Positions 40,921-49,448 of a stretch of 52,616 nucleotides of DNA are shown here, piece after piece. Under the pieces are notes generated by a model, which worked only from the letters and a program-made list of their open reading frames with translations, was not told where the DNA came from and ran no database searches. The position numbers were made by a program, and so were the translations under genes. Where the stretch lies: assembly GCF_900112685.1 (NCBI RefSeq), contig NZ_FOMS01000020.1, positions 1-52,616 of the forward strand, written 5' to 3'. This DNA comes from Roseivivax sediminis. GTDB lineage: Bacteria; Pseudomonadota; Alphaproteobacteria; Rhodobacterales; Rhodobacteraceae. Within the stretch, counting starts at the first letter, position 1. Every line of letters begins with the position of its first letter.

Positions 40921-43014
40921 ATGATACAGAACCTAGATACTGTATGGCGCTACCCTTTGGCAGTGATCGCCGGCCTCATGGCCGGCGGTTACATTGGGGC
41001 CATGCTTGCAACGATTTATGGCGCGATCGTTTTCCAAGAGAGTTTGAACAGCATTGGACCGCTTGAGCCGTGGTTCCTTCGGTGGTCGTGGTCGCTTCTT
41101 GCCCGCAATCCCGATGCGCTGAACGTGATCTACCTCATCAACGGAAGCGTCGCCTTCGCGCTGGTCGCGGTTGGTGTGGCAGGTGTCTATCGCGGCAGAC
41201 TAACGAGCTATGACGACGCCCATTTCCAGACCCGGCGCGAGCTGCGGAAGAACCGCATGGTCGCCCCGATCTCGGAGAACGGCTTCGTCTTCGGCAAGAC
41301 CACTCGCCCAGGACGGAAAGGGTTGTATGTTTCGGCAACACCCGACCGCTTTCCGCATGCGATGATGATCGCTCCGACCGGCCGGGGTAAAGGCGTCGGC
41401 TTCGTGATACCGAACCTGCTGCATCACAACGGCAGCGCGATCATTCTCGACGTGAAGGGCGAGAACTTCGAGCAGACCGCCGTTCACCGGCAAAAGGGGC
41501 TCGGCAACGCGATCTGGTACTTCTCGCCGTTCGACTACATCGAGACGTCGGACGGACCAACAACCCGAACGCACCGTTTCAATCCGCTTGCTCGCATTGC
41601 CGCCATGTCATCGCATGAGCAGCAATACACGGCATTGAACACGCTTGCCGACCAGTTTCTCGTTGTGGAAGGCAACGAGGCCAAAGGCTTCTACCAAGCC
41701 GGGAAGCGGCTGTTCGTCGCTTCGGCGCTGTATGCCATTGAGCAAGGTCATCCCAACCTGGGCTTTGCGAAAGAAGTGTTCGGGGGAAGCGGAAATGCCG
41801 AAGAGAACTATCGGCAGTATGCCGAGACGACGGACATTCCTACCGTCGCCTCGGCCTTCACCGAGATGGCTGGGTATAGCCAGAAAATCGTTGACAGCTA
41901 CCGCTCTGTCATCAACGGCGCGGGGTTCGAGCTGTGGGATGATCCATCCGTTGTACGTGCGACGACCGCTAGCGACTTCGATCTCACGTCGTTCCGCCGC
42001 TCGGCTCAATCGCTTTATGTCACGATGCAAGCGGAGCACCTAAAGACCCTGGCACCGCTGGTCCGGCTCTTGTTCGCGGAGGCCATCGCATCGCTTCAAC
42101 GTGCCGAACCTGGATCGGACGAACCCTACACGGTCATGTTCCTGATGGACGAATTTGACCAGCTCGGCCGTCAGCCGTTGGTCGAGAACAGCATCAAAAC
42201 GATCCGCTCCTTCGGCGGACGGTTCTTCATCATCACTCAGTCGATTGCCGGGCTTGATGCGCCGTCGCTCTACGGCGAAGCTGGCCGCCGCGCGCTCATG
42301 GCCGGGGCTGGGGTGAAGGTCTTCATGACGCCTCAAGAGGACCGCACTGCGACCGTTCTCTCGGACATGCTCGGGAAGCACACGGTCGTTTCCAAGACGG
42401 AGAGCCAGAGCCGCATCCGGGAGCTGGACGACAGTGCGAATATCAGCCGCCGTAGCGAAGAACGGCCGTTGATTTCGCCAAGTAAACTGCTTCGCTACCC
42501 CCTCGACCGGGTGCTGATCCTCCCGGAAGGACAGCACCCCATCCAAGCGCATCACATACGCTATTACGAAGATCACCATTTCCGCAAAATCGACGCAGCC
42601 AAAACCGGGCACGATCTGCCCTACCCTCCTTTGCCGGAAGACGAAGGGCCTAAGATCGCGACGCTGGCGCAGGTCACGGAGGCGCAGAAGAAGACGCAGC
42701 AGTACGAACGCTTCGGCGCGCGTTATGCGGACCTGGCCGAACGTGCCAAGAACGCCGGCTCCTCGGGAGACGGAGCTGCCGCCAAAAAATCTCGCAGTCG
42801 CCCTGCCCGCTCCGCTCAAACTGATCTTTCCCGATTCCACGAGGAGGATGAGGCGTCGAACGCCATTGCGGAAAAGTCGACTGAGGCTGGACAGGCATCA
42901 CGCAGCAAGGGCTCGGACCGACGGCCTCCGAGAACCGCGCCTACAAAAGTTGCGGTGGATGCAGCGCCGATGCAGAAGAGCAGTCGTCGCGGGCCTCGCC
43001 GTCGATCTTCGTGA
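40921..43014 (+). CDS. virD4: VirD4/TraG-like coupling protein
   Basis: A 697-residue T4CP that brings the relaxase-DNA complex to the channel. Two N-terminal helices (about 10-33 and 70-90), Walker A APTGRGKGVGFVIPN (about 149-155), DVKGENFE, and Walker B FLMDEFDQLGR are present. A charged, Lys/Arg-rich C-terminal tail follows (about 590-697), a likely docking region for relaxosome proteins. Last gene of the operon. Confidence 0.95.
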   Translation: MIQNLDTVWRYPLAVIAGLMAGGYIGAMLATIYGAIVFQESLNSIGPLEPWFLRWSWSLLARNPDALNVIYLINGSVAFALVAVGVAGVYRGRLTSYDDAHFQTRRELRKNRMVAPISENGFVFGKTTRPGRKGLYVSATPDRFPHAMMIAPTGRGKGVGFVIPNLLHHNGSAIILDVKGENFEQTAVHRQKGLGNAIWYFSPFDYIETSDGPTTRTHRFNPLARIAAMSSHEQQYTALNTLADQFLVVEGNEAKGFYQAGKRLFVASALYAIEQGHPNLGFAKEVFGGSGNAEENYRQYAETTDIPTVASAFTEMAGYSQKIVDSYRSVINGAGFELWDDPSVVRATTASDFDLTSFRRSAQSLYVTMQAEHLKTLAPLVRLLFAEAIASLQRAEPGSDEPYTVMFLMDEFDQLGRQPLVENSIKTIRSFGGRFFIITQSIAGLDAPSLYGEAGRRALMAGAGVKVFMTPQEDRTATVLSDMLGKHTVVSKTESQSRIRELDDSANISRRSEERPLISPSKLLRYPLDRVLILPEGQHPIQAHHIRYYEDHHFRKIDAAKTGHDLPYPPLPEDEGPKIATLAQVTEAQKKTQQYERFGARYADLAERAKNAGSSGDGAAAKKSRSRPARSAQTDLSRFHEEDEASNAIAEKSTEAGQASRSKGSDRRPPRTAPTKVAVDAAPMQKSSRRGPRRRSS

Positions 43015-43020
43015 GGTACA

Positions 43021-43066
43021 CAACGAAAAAGGCCCCGGCGCTCTGACGCCGGGGCCTTTTTCGTTG
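43021..43066. terminator. Bidirectional 20-bp hairpin terminator
   Basis: A perfect 20-bp stem (43021-43040 with 43047-43066, loop CTCTGA) with A-run on the left and T-run on the right, so it works on both strands. It separates virD4 (plus) from the convergent relaxase gene (minus). Confidence 0.93.
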
Positions 43067-43082
43067 GGCGGCTTTCATCGCG

Positions 43083-44957
43083 TTACAGCTCGTGGCCGTC
43101 CTCAAGGTCGGCTGTGCGCTCGACGGCATGGTCATGGGACACTTCGGCCTGATGCTCCCGCGCCATATCTTTGTATGCCTCGACGGTTTCCCGCTCGGCC
43201 GATGCCTCTGGCGATAGATCCGCTTCGTTGCGCATTTCCGAAGCAACGGCAGCACGAACAGCGGGGTCGCTGATTTCATCCTGTAGCGGCGTACTGTCGC
43301 CGTCGATGACCTTCTGCACCTCGTCGTCGGACAGCTCTTCCTCCATGCGGTCTACAAGACTTTCGATGGCCGGAACGTCGGATAGCTGGTGGTGTTTATC
43401 AGCGGTCATGATCTGATCGAGCGCCATTTGCTCTTCGAGATCACGCGGAACCCATGTGTCATCAACGATCCGGTGGCCCTCGTCCATCAGCGCACTCAGA
43501 CGCTCGGAACCGGCCTCATCCAGAGCCTCGGCTCGATCCTGCCACGCTTCGGCCTGAGCGACCGAATGCTCACCTTGGACGGCATACTCGGCCATTTCCT
43601 CCGGCGTCGTGTTCATCTGAACCATGAGGTCCGGGTCTTTGGCAAACTCGGCCGTCAGGGCGTCGCGGACATCGCCCAGGTAACTGTCGATCTGGCTTGC
43701 GCGTGGGTCTTCGGGGTCCAGGTCGGAGCGCACATGCTGCGCGGATGCGAGTGCGAGGCTCGAGAACATATCGTTCGAAGCGTCGGCCGTCGCGGCGTGG
43801 TCCTGAAAGAATGGTTCGGCTTGCGTGGCCTCAAGAAGCTCGGTGCTGGTTCGGGAGAACTCAGCTTCCATCTGTGCCCGCTCGGGGCCGGCGTCCATCG
43901 CTTGAATGTTGTCCCATGCCTGCCGCGCGTCAGAGACCATCTGGTCGTGGGCTTCCGTCATTGCGACGGCTGGGTCGAAGTTATCCGGTGGGGCAAGTGT
44001 ATCCGGTTCAGCCATGAGGCTTCCTCCTTTCTCTAGGGTGTCTGACGATCTGAAAAACGCCTCGGACAGCTTCTCCATGAAGGAGTTGCCGTAACTGGAC
44101 ATTGCCGCGAGTTGACCAAGGCTGGCGTATTGGCGGGCAAAGCCCTGAACGATGCTTTCGCGCCGCTCGCGTTCGCTGTCGGACATTGGGGGAATCGAGG
44201 CGTCATCCCCCCTGCCCTTTTCGGCATGGACCGCGCGGTATTCGGTCTCTCTTGGCGCGTGTTCGACGATGCCTCGCGAAAGCCGGTTGGACGCCACCAT
44301 GTCGATGCCGTGGGATCGAGCGATCTCAGCGTGACGCTCCCGCATCACGTCATAGTTCAGCTCGGACTTCATGCTGATGCTGAGGAAATCACCCCAATCG
44401 CATCCAACCTTATCGACCACGAAGTGTGCATGAATGTGGTCGGGGTCTTTATGAACCGCCGCCACATAGCGCCACTGGTCGCCATAATCGCCACTCGCGA
44501 ACATGGCCTGCCCCCACTCGCGCGCGACCGCCTCGGCCTGCTCGATGTTCGTGCCCTTTGGGAAGCTCAGGATGATGTGGTCGGTATGGCCGCGCTTTGG
44601 GGCACCACGCCACGCGGAGGACCAGTCTTCGGCGGCGCGCTCGATGGTGTTTCCTCGTAGGTCTCGATCTACGCCTGCGAAGTTCGTCCAGGTGGCGTGA
44701 GCGGCATCCTCGCGAGTGATATACTGAAGCTGGCGCGTCAGCTCCTTCTTGTTGTTGCAGCCGCCAGCCTTGATCCGCTTCACGACCGACTGAGGCGAGC
44801 GGCGAGCGTTTCCAGAGAAAGCGCGGATCGCGCGGGACTGAATGCTCTTATCCTGTCGAATACGCGTGCCGTCATCGCCGCTGCGGCTGCGGCGACCAAG
44901 CTCATCGAGCGGGTAGCCGATCAGTGCGTCTTGGACGGAAAGCGGCCGATCGCTCAC
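43083..44957 (-). CDS. VirD2-like relaxase
   Basis: A 624-residue protein with an N-terminal relaxase domain: the likely catalytic Tyr79 in LQYITRED, DHIILSFPKGTN (126-137), RYVAAVHKDPDHIHAHFVVD with the metal site HKDPDHIHAH (169-178). The wording of these motifs is close to VirD2 of T-DNA transfer. The rest (about 300-624) is acidic and helical without a primase or helicase motif. It nicks oriT and pilots the strand. It follows the MobC-like gene with a four-base overlap. Confidence 0.9.
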   Translation of the reverse strand: MSDRPLSVQDALIGYPLDELGRRSRSGDDGTRIRQDKSIQSRAIRAFSGNARRSPQSVVKRIKAGGCNNKKELTRQLQYITREDAAHATWTNFAGVDRDLRGNTIERAAEDWSSAWRGAPKRGHTDHIILSFPKGTNIEQAEAVAREWGQAMFASGDYGDQWRYVAAVHKDPDHIHAHFVVDKVGCDWGDFLSISMKSELNYDVMRERHAEIARSHGIDMVASNRLSRGIVEHAPRETEYRAVHAEKGRGDDASIPPMSDSERERRESIVQGFARQYASLGQLAAMSSYGNSFMEKLSEAFFRSSDTLEKGGSLMAEPDTLAPPDNFDPAVAMTEAHDQMVSDARQAWDNIQAMDAGPERAQMEAEFSRTSTELLEATQAEPFFQDHAATADASNDMFSSLALASAQHVRSDLDPEDPRASQIDSYLGDVRDALTAEFAKDPDLMVQMNTTPEEMAEYAVQGEHSVAQAEAWQDRAEALDEAGSERLSALMDEGHRIVDDTWVPRDLEEQMALDQIMTADKHHQLSDVPAIESLVDRMEEELSDDEVQKVIDGDSTPLQDEISDPAVRAAVASEMRNEADLSPEASAERETVEAYKDMAREHQAEVSHDHAVERTADLEDGHEL

Positions 44958-45490
44958 GTGTCATCCCCCGGAAAAGCCGCATTCGCCAGCGTCCGGCGGC
45001 GAGCCACGTTGATAAAGGTGGTCAGCGCCTCGACCGTATCGCTCACGCGCTCATCAAGCCTGTGCACGGTCTTTGCATCCCGAGCGTTCCATTTGAGCCG
45101 CCCGGAATTGGCGAGTTGAGTGAGCTGGTTCAGATTGCGACCGGCGGCGACAAGCTCTCGGCGGGTCTGAGCAAGAGCATCAATCTCTTCGGAGCGAAGA
45201 TCGAGGGCTCCCACAGCGTGCCTCATCAGCCGCCGAACGCCATCGGACGGGGTTAAACCTTCGGCGTCTACGAGCGCGCGGAACGCTTCGTGTTCCTCCT
45301 TCGTGACCCGAACGTGGATGACTTCGCCATCTGTCGTGGTGTGCCTTGGCACGGCCTGGTGCCGAATGCGCGACACCGCTTGGCGGGATCGGCCAAGCCG
45401 TTTGGCGATCTCGCCATCTTTCCAACCCTCGGAAACGAGGCGTTGGATCTCGGCAATTTCCTTAGCGGTGAGGCGTGGCTTTTTGGGCAT
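44954..45490 (-). CDS. MobC-like relaxosome accessory protein with helix-turn-helix
   Basis: A 178-residue protein. Residues about 1-45 form a resolvase-like helix-turn-helix (ISLVSEGWKDGEIAKRLG type: GWKDGEIAKRLGRSRQAVSR); residues about 55-178 hold a MobC-like region (VRVTKEEHEAFRALVDAEGLT, then ELVAAGRNLNQLTQLAN). MobC proteins bind oriT and help the relaxase open the strands. ATG 45490 is preferred, as the frame upstream lies in the oriT hairpins. Fusion of a helix-turn-helix to MobC suggests it also represses its own promoter. Confidence 0.82.
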   Translation of the reverse strand: MPKKPRLTAKEIAEIQRLVSEGWKDGEIAKRLGRSRQAVSRIRHQAVPRHTTTDGEVIHVRVTKEEHEAFRALVDAEGLTPSDGVRRLMRHAVGALDLRSEEIDALAQTRRELVAAGRNLNQLTQLANSGRLKWNARDAKTVHRLDERVSDTVEALTTFINVARRRTLANAAFPGDDT

Positions 45491-45561
45491 GTCGAAGCGT
45501 TTAAGGAATGTGCTATAAACTTGTATTACACAATACCGTTCCAGCCAACCGACCATAAAGG

Positions 45562-45604
45562 CCGGTTTTCGCCCCTTCGGGGGGATTTCGCTTGCGAAAA
45601 CCGG
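45562..45604. repeat. 11-bp perfect inverted repeat, oriT candidate
   Basis: CCGGTTTTCGC (45562-45572) and GCGAAAACCGG (45594-45604) with a 21-base spacer containing a small CCCC/GGGG stem. It lies 72 bp upstream of the mobC-relaxase operon, where relaxosome proteins usually bind. The arms resemble those of mobilisable-plasmid oriTs; the nick position cannot be read. Confidence 0.65.
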
Positions 45605-45626
45605 ATAGCCTTCATGGTCTCCGTTT

Positions 45627-45666
45627 CGCGCCCGGTGCCCTCTTGAGGGCACTTAGACAGGGCGCG
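45627..45666. repeat. Nested hairpin in oriT region
   Basis: An inner perfect stem GTGCCCTC-TT-GAGGGCAC (45635-45652) lies inside CGCGCCC (45627-45633) and GGGCGCG (45660-45666). Confidence 0.65.
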
Positions 45667-45735
45667 GTGGTCCGCAGGCCAGGAGGTCGCAATCTCGCAC
45701 CGCGAGAGCTGCGACCGGGGCCGTCAGCGGACCAC
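45667..45735. repeat. Three-tier fold-back structure
   Basis: Outer arms GTGGTCCGC (45667-45675) and GCGGACCAC (45727-45735), middle arms GGTCGCA (45685-45691) and TGCGACC (45710-45716), inner TCTCGC-ACC-GCGAGA (45693-45707). All arms are perfect. Such a structure suits a single-strand initiation or relaxosome site. Confidence 0.65.
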
Positions 45736-45869
45736 ACTGCCCCTATATGGCGGATTGGGGCGCGAGAGCGCCGCAGAGACGCCATGAGGGTCATTACGGC
45801 TGCTCCGCGCCACAAGGGCGCGCAGCGTCATTTTAGTCGCCACACGGGCAATTCTGAGAGGTAAAACGG

Positions 45870-46229
45870 CGGAACAACAGAACTGCGGACTAGCGGAAGC
45901 GCGGAACCACGGCCACGCGGACAACCCGACCGACAACTTCACGGAACAGCGGATACGCGGAACAACGGAACAACGGAATATCGGAATGCACGATACGCGG
46001 AGACGCGGATAAGCGGACGAGCGCAGTAACGGACATGCGGAAGCACGGACTAGCGGAACGGCGGAAACACGGATACACGGATACACGGATACACGGATAC
46101 ACGGAACCGCGTAAAAGCTGACTTACTGACTAGCGGACACGCCGAATAACTGATACTCGTATTAGCGGAAGGGCGGACCCGCACGGAACCGGAACGACGG
46201 ACGCCCAGAACAGCCGAACAGCGGAAAGC
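45870..46229. repeat. Phased array of 45 octamers (CGGA + 4 variable bases)
   Basis: From 45870 the sequence divides into 45 consecutive 8-bp units without one insertion or deletion. By hand count, 30 units begin CGGA exactly and 12 more differ by one base; four successive units (46070-46101) are identical CGGATACA. The last four positions prefer A, C and T at 5-7. It ends 32 bp before the ParA-like gene. Unspaced short repeats of this kind are binding arrays for ribbon-helix-helix proteins (centromeres) or transfer enhancers. Confidence 0.95.
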
Positions 46230-46260
46230 AGGCATCGGAAACCGCTAAGAGGGATCGAGC

Positions 46261-47040
46261 ATGAAAAGTATCTCAACCATGATGATGAAGGGCGGATCGG
46301 GAAAGACCACACTGATCCGTGTTCTGGCGTCTGCGGCGTTGGCGAAGAACATGAAGGTGCACTTGATCGACATGGACACCGACCCGCAGGCGTCGGACTG
46401 GCCCGAGCGGTTCCGTACCGCCCCCTGGGGCAACTTGGAGAAACCAGAATGGCCGTCTGACAAGTTGACCGTGGCAGGTCCGCCGACGACCATCGAAGAA
46501 CTGTATGAAATCATCGCACAGAAAGAAGGGGAGGGATGCGATCTCTTCCTCATCGACACCAGACCCGGCGCGCATCAGGATACGGAAGACCTGATCCTGG
46601 CAACCGATCTGGTTCTTATCCCGACCCGGCCAGAGCAGGCCGATTTCAAGAAGGCGGAACAGACGGTCGAATGGTTCGCGGCGATTGTGGACACGCTTGA
46701 GAACGCGGCGGATGCCCCACAAATGCGAACGGTGCTGACGGCCGTACAGTCGAAGATGATGGCCGTGCTAACCGGCGATCTCGATATTTCCGCCCTCAAC
46801 CCCCGAGACAGAGAGGTCTTGGACGCCATTGCGTCGCTTCCTCATGCGTCCACCATCATTCCTTACTCGAAGTATTGGATCGAGATTGCCGCTTGGGGCC
46901 CGCTAAGTATCGCGGCCGATGCAGCAGCAGCTCAGTCGAGCGGAAAACTGACCGCTCGAAACATGCGAGATCAAATCGCCGCTGCCGAAGCTCTTCTGGA
47001 CGAGCTTCTTGCGACGGTTCCGGAGCCGGAGGAAGCATAA
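46261..47040 (+). CDS. ParA/MinD-type ATPase, VirC1-like
   Basis: A 259-residue deviant-Walker ATPase: KGGSGKTT (10-17), the switch region LIDMDTDPQASDWPERF (35-51) and LIDTRPG (97-103) followed by ATDLVLIPTRPEQAD. Partition ParAs usually read DLDPQGN and DxP; the Trp after the second Asp, and DTRPG with LVLIPT, are closer to VirC1, the ParA relative that stimulates T-strand formation at overdrive. It lacks the long N-terminal DNA-binding domain of type Ia ParA. It faces away from the relaxase operon with the octamer array directly upstream, and its stop overlaps the next start (TAATG). Confidence 0.88.
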   Translation: MKSISTMMMKGGSGKTTLIRVLASAALAKNMKVHLIDMDTDPQASDWPERFRTAPWGNLEKPEWPSDKLTVAGPPTTIEELYEIIAQKEGEGCDLFLIDTRPGAHQDTEDLILATDLVLIPTRPEQADFKKAEQTVEWFAAIVDTLENAADAPQMRTVLTAVQSKMMAVLTGDLDISALNPRDREVLDAIASLPHASTIIPYSKYWIEIAAWGPLSIAADAAAAQSSGKLTARNMRDQIAAAEALLDELLATVPEPEEA

Positions 47041-47744
47041 TGGCTAAGACCAAGCCCGTTCGGCGTGTCAGCTATGCAGCAAAGAACCAATCGGAACTCT
47101 CCGCGGTGAAGAGTCGGCAAGAGAGTGCACGCGCTTATATATCGTCGGAGGCCGGAAGGGATGAGAAAGCAGCGGCACAGAACGCCGAGCCAACGAAAAC
47201 GTCGGAGGCCGCCGAGAGCCAAGCGCCGGCGGTGAACCGAAAGCCCAAACGACAAGGATCGACAGAGGTAGCGCAGACACCCGAGGCAGAGACAAAACCC
47301 GAGGCCGTCGAGAATCCTGGGCCTTCGCGGCGCGGCGCACAGCGGGCTACGGAGCTTGGGCCCAAGAAGAAGCGCAACGGGTTGGTGCAATGGTTGCCAG
47401 CCGAGCGGGCGCAGCTTCAAGCCGTTGCGGATCGGCTCGAAGTACCGTGGCAGGACGTCGAGAAAGCTCTGTTGAAGAATGCAAGAGACCGCTTCAACGG
47501 GATGACCGTGCAGCAAGCCGAGACGCTGGGGTCAGAAAGCAAGCATCAACTGGATGCAACAAAAGGGGAGGGCGCTTCTGGTATCAGAGCGAACGCCTTC
47601 GCATCGGAGGCCGTTTTCGCTGCCATCCGAACCGGGATGAACGACCGGCTAAATCTGATCTCGGACTACCGTATTGTGTCGGCCGTGTTCCGGCACTTGG
47701 CGCTTGAAGCGTTGAAAGAATGGGAGAAAGAGGCGGCGTCGTAG
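47040..47744 (+). CDS. Partner of the ParA/VirC1-like ATPase, disordered N-terminus
   Basis: A 234-residue protein of unknown family. Residues 1-115 are low-complexity, Lys/Glu/Ala/Pro-rich and probably disordered; residues about 118-234 look folded and helical (LVQWLPAERAQLQAVADRLEVPWQDVEKALL, then TGMNDRLNLISDYRIVSAVFRHLAL). It overlaps the ATPase gene by one base, so it should be its partner: a CBP/ParB substitute or a VirC2 analogue, either of which would bind the octamer array. VirC2 also has a disordered start and a compact DNA-binding end, but no sequence match is claimed. Confidence 0.75.
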   Translation: MAKTKPVRRVSYAAKNQSELSAVKSRQESARAYISSEAGRDEKAAAQNAEPTKTSEAAESQAPAVNRKPKRQGSTEVAQTPEAETKPEAVENPGPSRRGAQRATELGPKKKRNGLVQWLPAERAQLQAVADRLEVPWQDVEKALLKNARDRFNGMTVQQAETLGSESKHQLDATKGEGASGIRANAFASEAVFAAIRTGMNDRLNLISDYRIVSAVFRHLALEALKEWEKEAAS

Positions 47745-47756
47745 CGCCGCCTCTTT
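47727..47756. terminator. Intrinsic terminator overlapping the partner gene's stop
   Basis: A perfect 12-bp stem AAAGAGGCGGCG / CGCCGCCTCTTT with a 6-base loop, containing the TAG stop. It has A-rich and T-rich outer ends, so it can serve both the ParA-like operon and the convergent gene. Confidence 0.8.
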
Positions 47757-47772
47757 AGCAGCGCACTGGTCC

Positions 47773-48252
47773 TTACTCGCATGGACCGCTGATCGGTGCT
47801 TCAACCTGCCAAGTCACGGCGTCGTCCGAGCTGACAACCGCGAACTCGGTGTTCTCTTGGAGGATGGCAACCAGCGCGGACCACTGATCCGGGTTGGTAT
47901 CCATTTGCGCAGCCCGGTTCTCAGTCAGTTGAAGGGCAGCTTGCTCTCCGTTCTGAGCCAGAACGACGATCTGTGTCGGCTGAGCCCCAGAGGGCAGGGC
48001 GACCGCGAATGATCCATTGGACTTCGGCCCGAAAACTCTATCCGGATCACAGACGAGCTGCACAGCAGCTCCGGAAGCTTCAAGATCATGAACGGAAAGA
48101 CCCCGTTCAACACTATCGGACCACGCGGCGTCTTCTATGACGAACGGGCCGCTGGATGTCGATTTGTCCCCGCTGTCTGACCCGTTCTGCTGGGCGGTGG
48201 CGACCAGCGGCAGAGAACAAAGAGCGAGGGACAAGAATGATGCTTTACACAT
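47773..48252 (-). CDS. Secreted protein, unknown
   Basis: A 159-residue protein with a signal peptide (to about residue 20, VATAQ) and a mature part with beta-strand-like segments and two Cys that may pair (LVCDPDR and the C-terminal GPCE). It resembles small invasion-associated-locus-B-like secreted proteins in size only. AGGGAC seven bases upstream favours ATG 48252 over 48279. Sits between the ParA-like pair and rcgR. Confidence 0.65.
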   Translation of the reverse strand: MCKASFLSLALCSLPLVATAQQNGSDSGDKSTSSGPFVIEDAAWSDSVERGLSVHDLEASGAAVQLVCDPDRVFGPKSNGSFAVALPSGAQPTQIVVLAQNGEQAALQLTENRAAQMDTNPDQWSALVAILQENTEFAVVSSDDAVTWQVEAPISGPCE

Positions 48253-48413
48253 TGGGCGTCCCTTTATGACACGAAACATATGTTTCCGACATTAGGGCAT
48301 CACGGCTAGAAAAGAAATAGAGCAGGGCAGGGGCGAGAGAGACCTGGCTGCCAGCCGCGACCACTATAGGGTCTGTGCTCGCAAAACCGTGCCACCTTTA
48401 GTCCCGCTGCTCC

Positions 48414-48453
48414 TATACACCAGCGTCGTCTAATATACACCAGCGTCGTCTAA
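48414..48453. repeat. Perfect 20-bp tandem duplication
   Basis: The same 20 bases (beginning TATACACCAG, ending GTCTAA) occur twice in a row just downstream of rcgR. A recent slippage event or a protein-binding pair. Confidence 0.9.
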
Positions 48454-48497
48454 GCACGGTCGTGCGCCGTCCATCGTCTCGGCGGCATAGACGAGCA

Positions 48498-49448
48498 CTA
48501 TCGATGCTCCGCAAAAAGGCCGCAGGCTTGACGTACTACTTCCTGTCGCACTTCCCGCGTTTCTAACAGTATTTCATGCCTACAGTTGGCCAACGGTACT
48601 AGTTTACCGTTCGGCCAACGTGCCATGCGGTCATGAATCGCTTGCACACTAACAAACGCCTCCTCGTCACCATAGAACGCAATGGAAGGAACAGATGGTG
48701 ACGCGATCTTTGACAACTTGCGTGTCTCGCCGAGTGCGGCATATAGCCATCCGAAACTCGGGCCTCCGGTATGCAGCTCAGATGCTAACTCGCCTTGAGC
48801 GGCCCATCTGTTATAATTGTCTAAGGACGTCGTCAGCTTGTTGCCCTCAAAGGGATTTCTCTGAACATAGCTTTGTCTAGAAACGCCGGGGGCATAAGCC
48901 TCTCCCTTACCAAGCTGCTTTGCAAACCAACTAGCGGGCTTGGCAACAAGCCTCTCATACCAAGGAAGATTAATTCCCCACATTGGAGCAGTAAAAACGC
49001 TTGCCGCTACAGGCATGCCGCTACTAAGTGATCGGAGCGCAATAGCTGCACCCATTGAATGACCGATCAAGTACCACGGCTCGGGGAGGCCTAGCTCCTT
49101 TGCCGATGACACAACCGCAGAAACGTCAGTTTGATAATCTAAGAAGCAGCTAACATGTCCAACATATGGATCCTCAGCGACACGTTGGGACAACCCATGC
49201 CCACGCCAATCGACAACTGCAACTGCATAGCCCTCCTCGACAAAATCGGAGACCGCAGCTCCGAACATCTCGATATAGTCTGACCGACCGGGGAATATAA
49301 AAACGGTGCCGAGGGTACTGGAAATGTTACTCCACGTGGCGAACCTTAAGTGCACGCCATCGCCAGATTGCAACCAGGAAGCACGACCGTCATTCGGGGC
49401 CTCCGATAGCTCACTATGTAGCGGAGCTTCTTTAGTCACCATACGCAT
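48498..49448 (-). CDS. rcgR: Alpha/beta hydrolase, RcgR-like
   Basis: A 316-residue cytoplasmic hydrolase of the monoacylglycerol-lipase/lysophospholipase type: GRSDYIEMF near the oxyanion hole, VDWRGHGLS, the nucleophile elbow GHSMGAA, a C-terminal acid in FYGDEEAFVS and His in NCRHEI. From memory this matches the RcgR family (suggested lactone hydrolase) that accompanies RcgA on solitary-RepC plasmids; the substrate is unproven. It overlaps rcgA by 17 bases. The pair has lower GC and different codon use from the transfer genes. Confidence 0.8.
   Translation of the reverse strand: MRMVTKEAPLHSELSEAPNDGRASWLQSGDGVHLRFATWSNISSTLGTVFIFPGRSDYIEMFGAAVSDFVEEGYAVAVVDWRGHGLSQRVAEDPYVGHVSCFLDYQTDVSAVVSSAKELGLPEPWYLIGHSMGAAIALRSLSSGMPVAASVFTAPMWGINLPWYERLVAKPASWFAKQLGKGEAYAPGVSRQSYVQRNPFEGNKLTTSLDNYNRWAAQGELASELHTGGPSFGWLYAALGETRKLSKIASPSVPSIAFYGDEEAFVSVQAIHDRMARWPNGKLVPLANCRHEILLETREVRQEVVRQACGLFAEHR

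Larger units (their letters stand above)
45491..46260. other. Transfer origin region and octamer array; no gene
   Basis: The 770 bases between the mob genes and the divergent ParA-like gene hold three groups of inverted repeats (45562-45604, 45627-45666, 45667-45735) and the octamer array (45870-46229). The minus-strand frames open through the array arise from the repeats and are not genes. Confidence 0.75.

Noticed and set aside
45870-46229. Minus-strand open frames running through the octamer array
   Set aside because: The frames stay open only because the repeat lacks stop triplets; the translations are Ser/Arg/Cys-rich repeats shifting with the 8-bp period, which is not a multiple of three.
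45870-46229. CRISPR array
   Set aside because: Units are 8 bp and contiguous, with no spacers and no cas genes.
43083-47744. A tRNA, rRNA or integrase-type attachment site
   Set aside because: No cloverleaf, rRNA motif or tyrosine integrase was seen here or elsewhere in the window.
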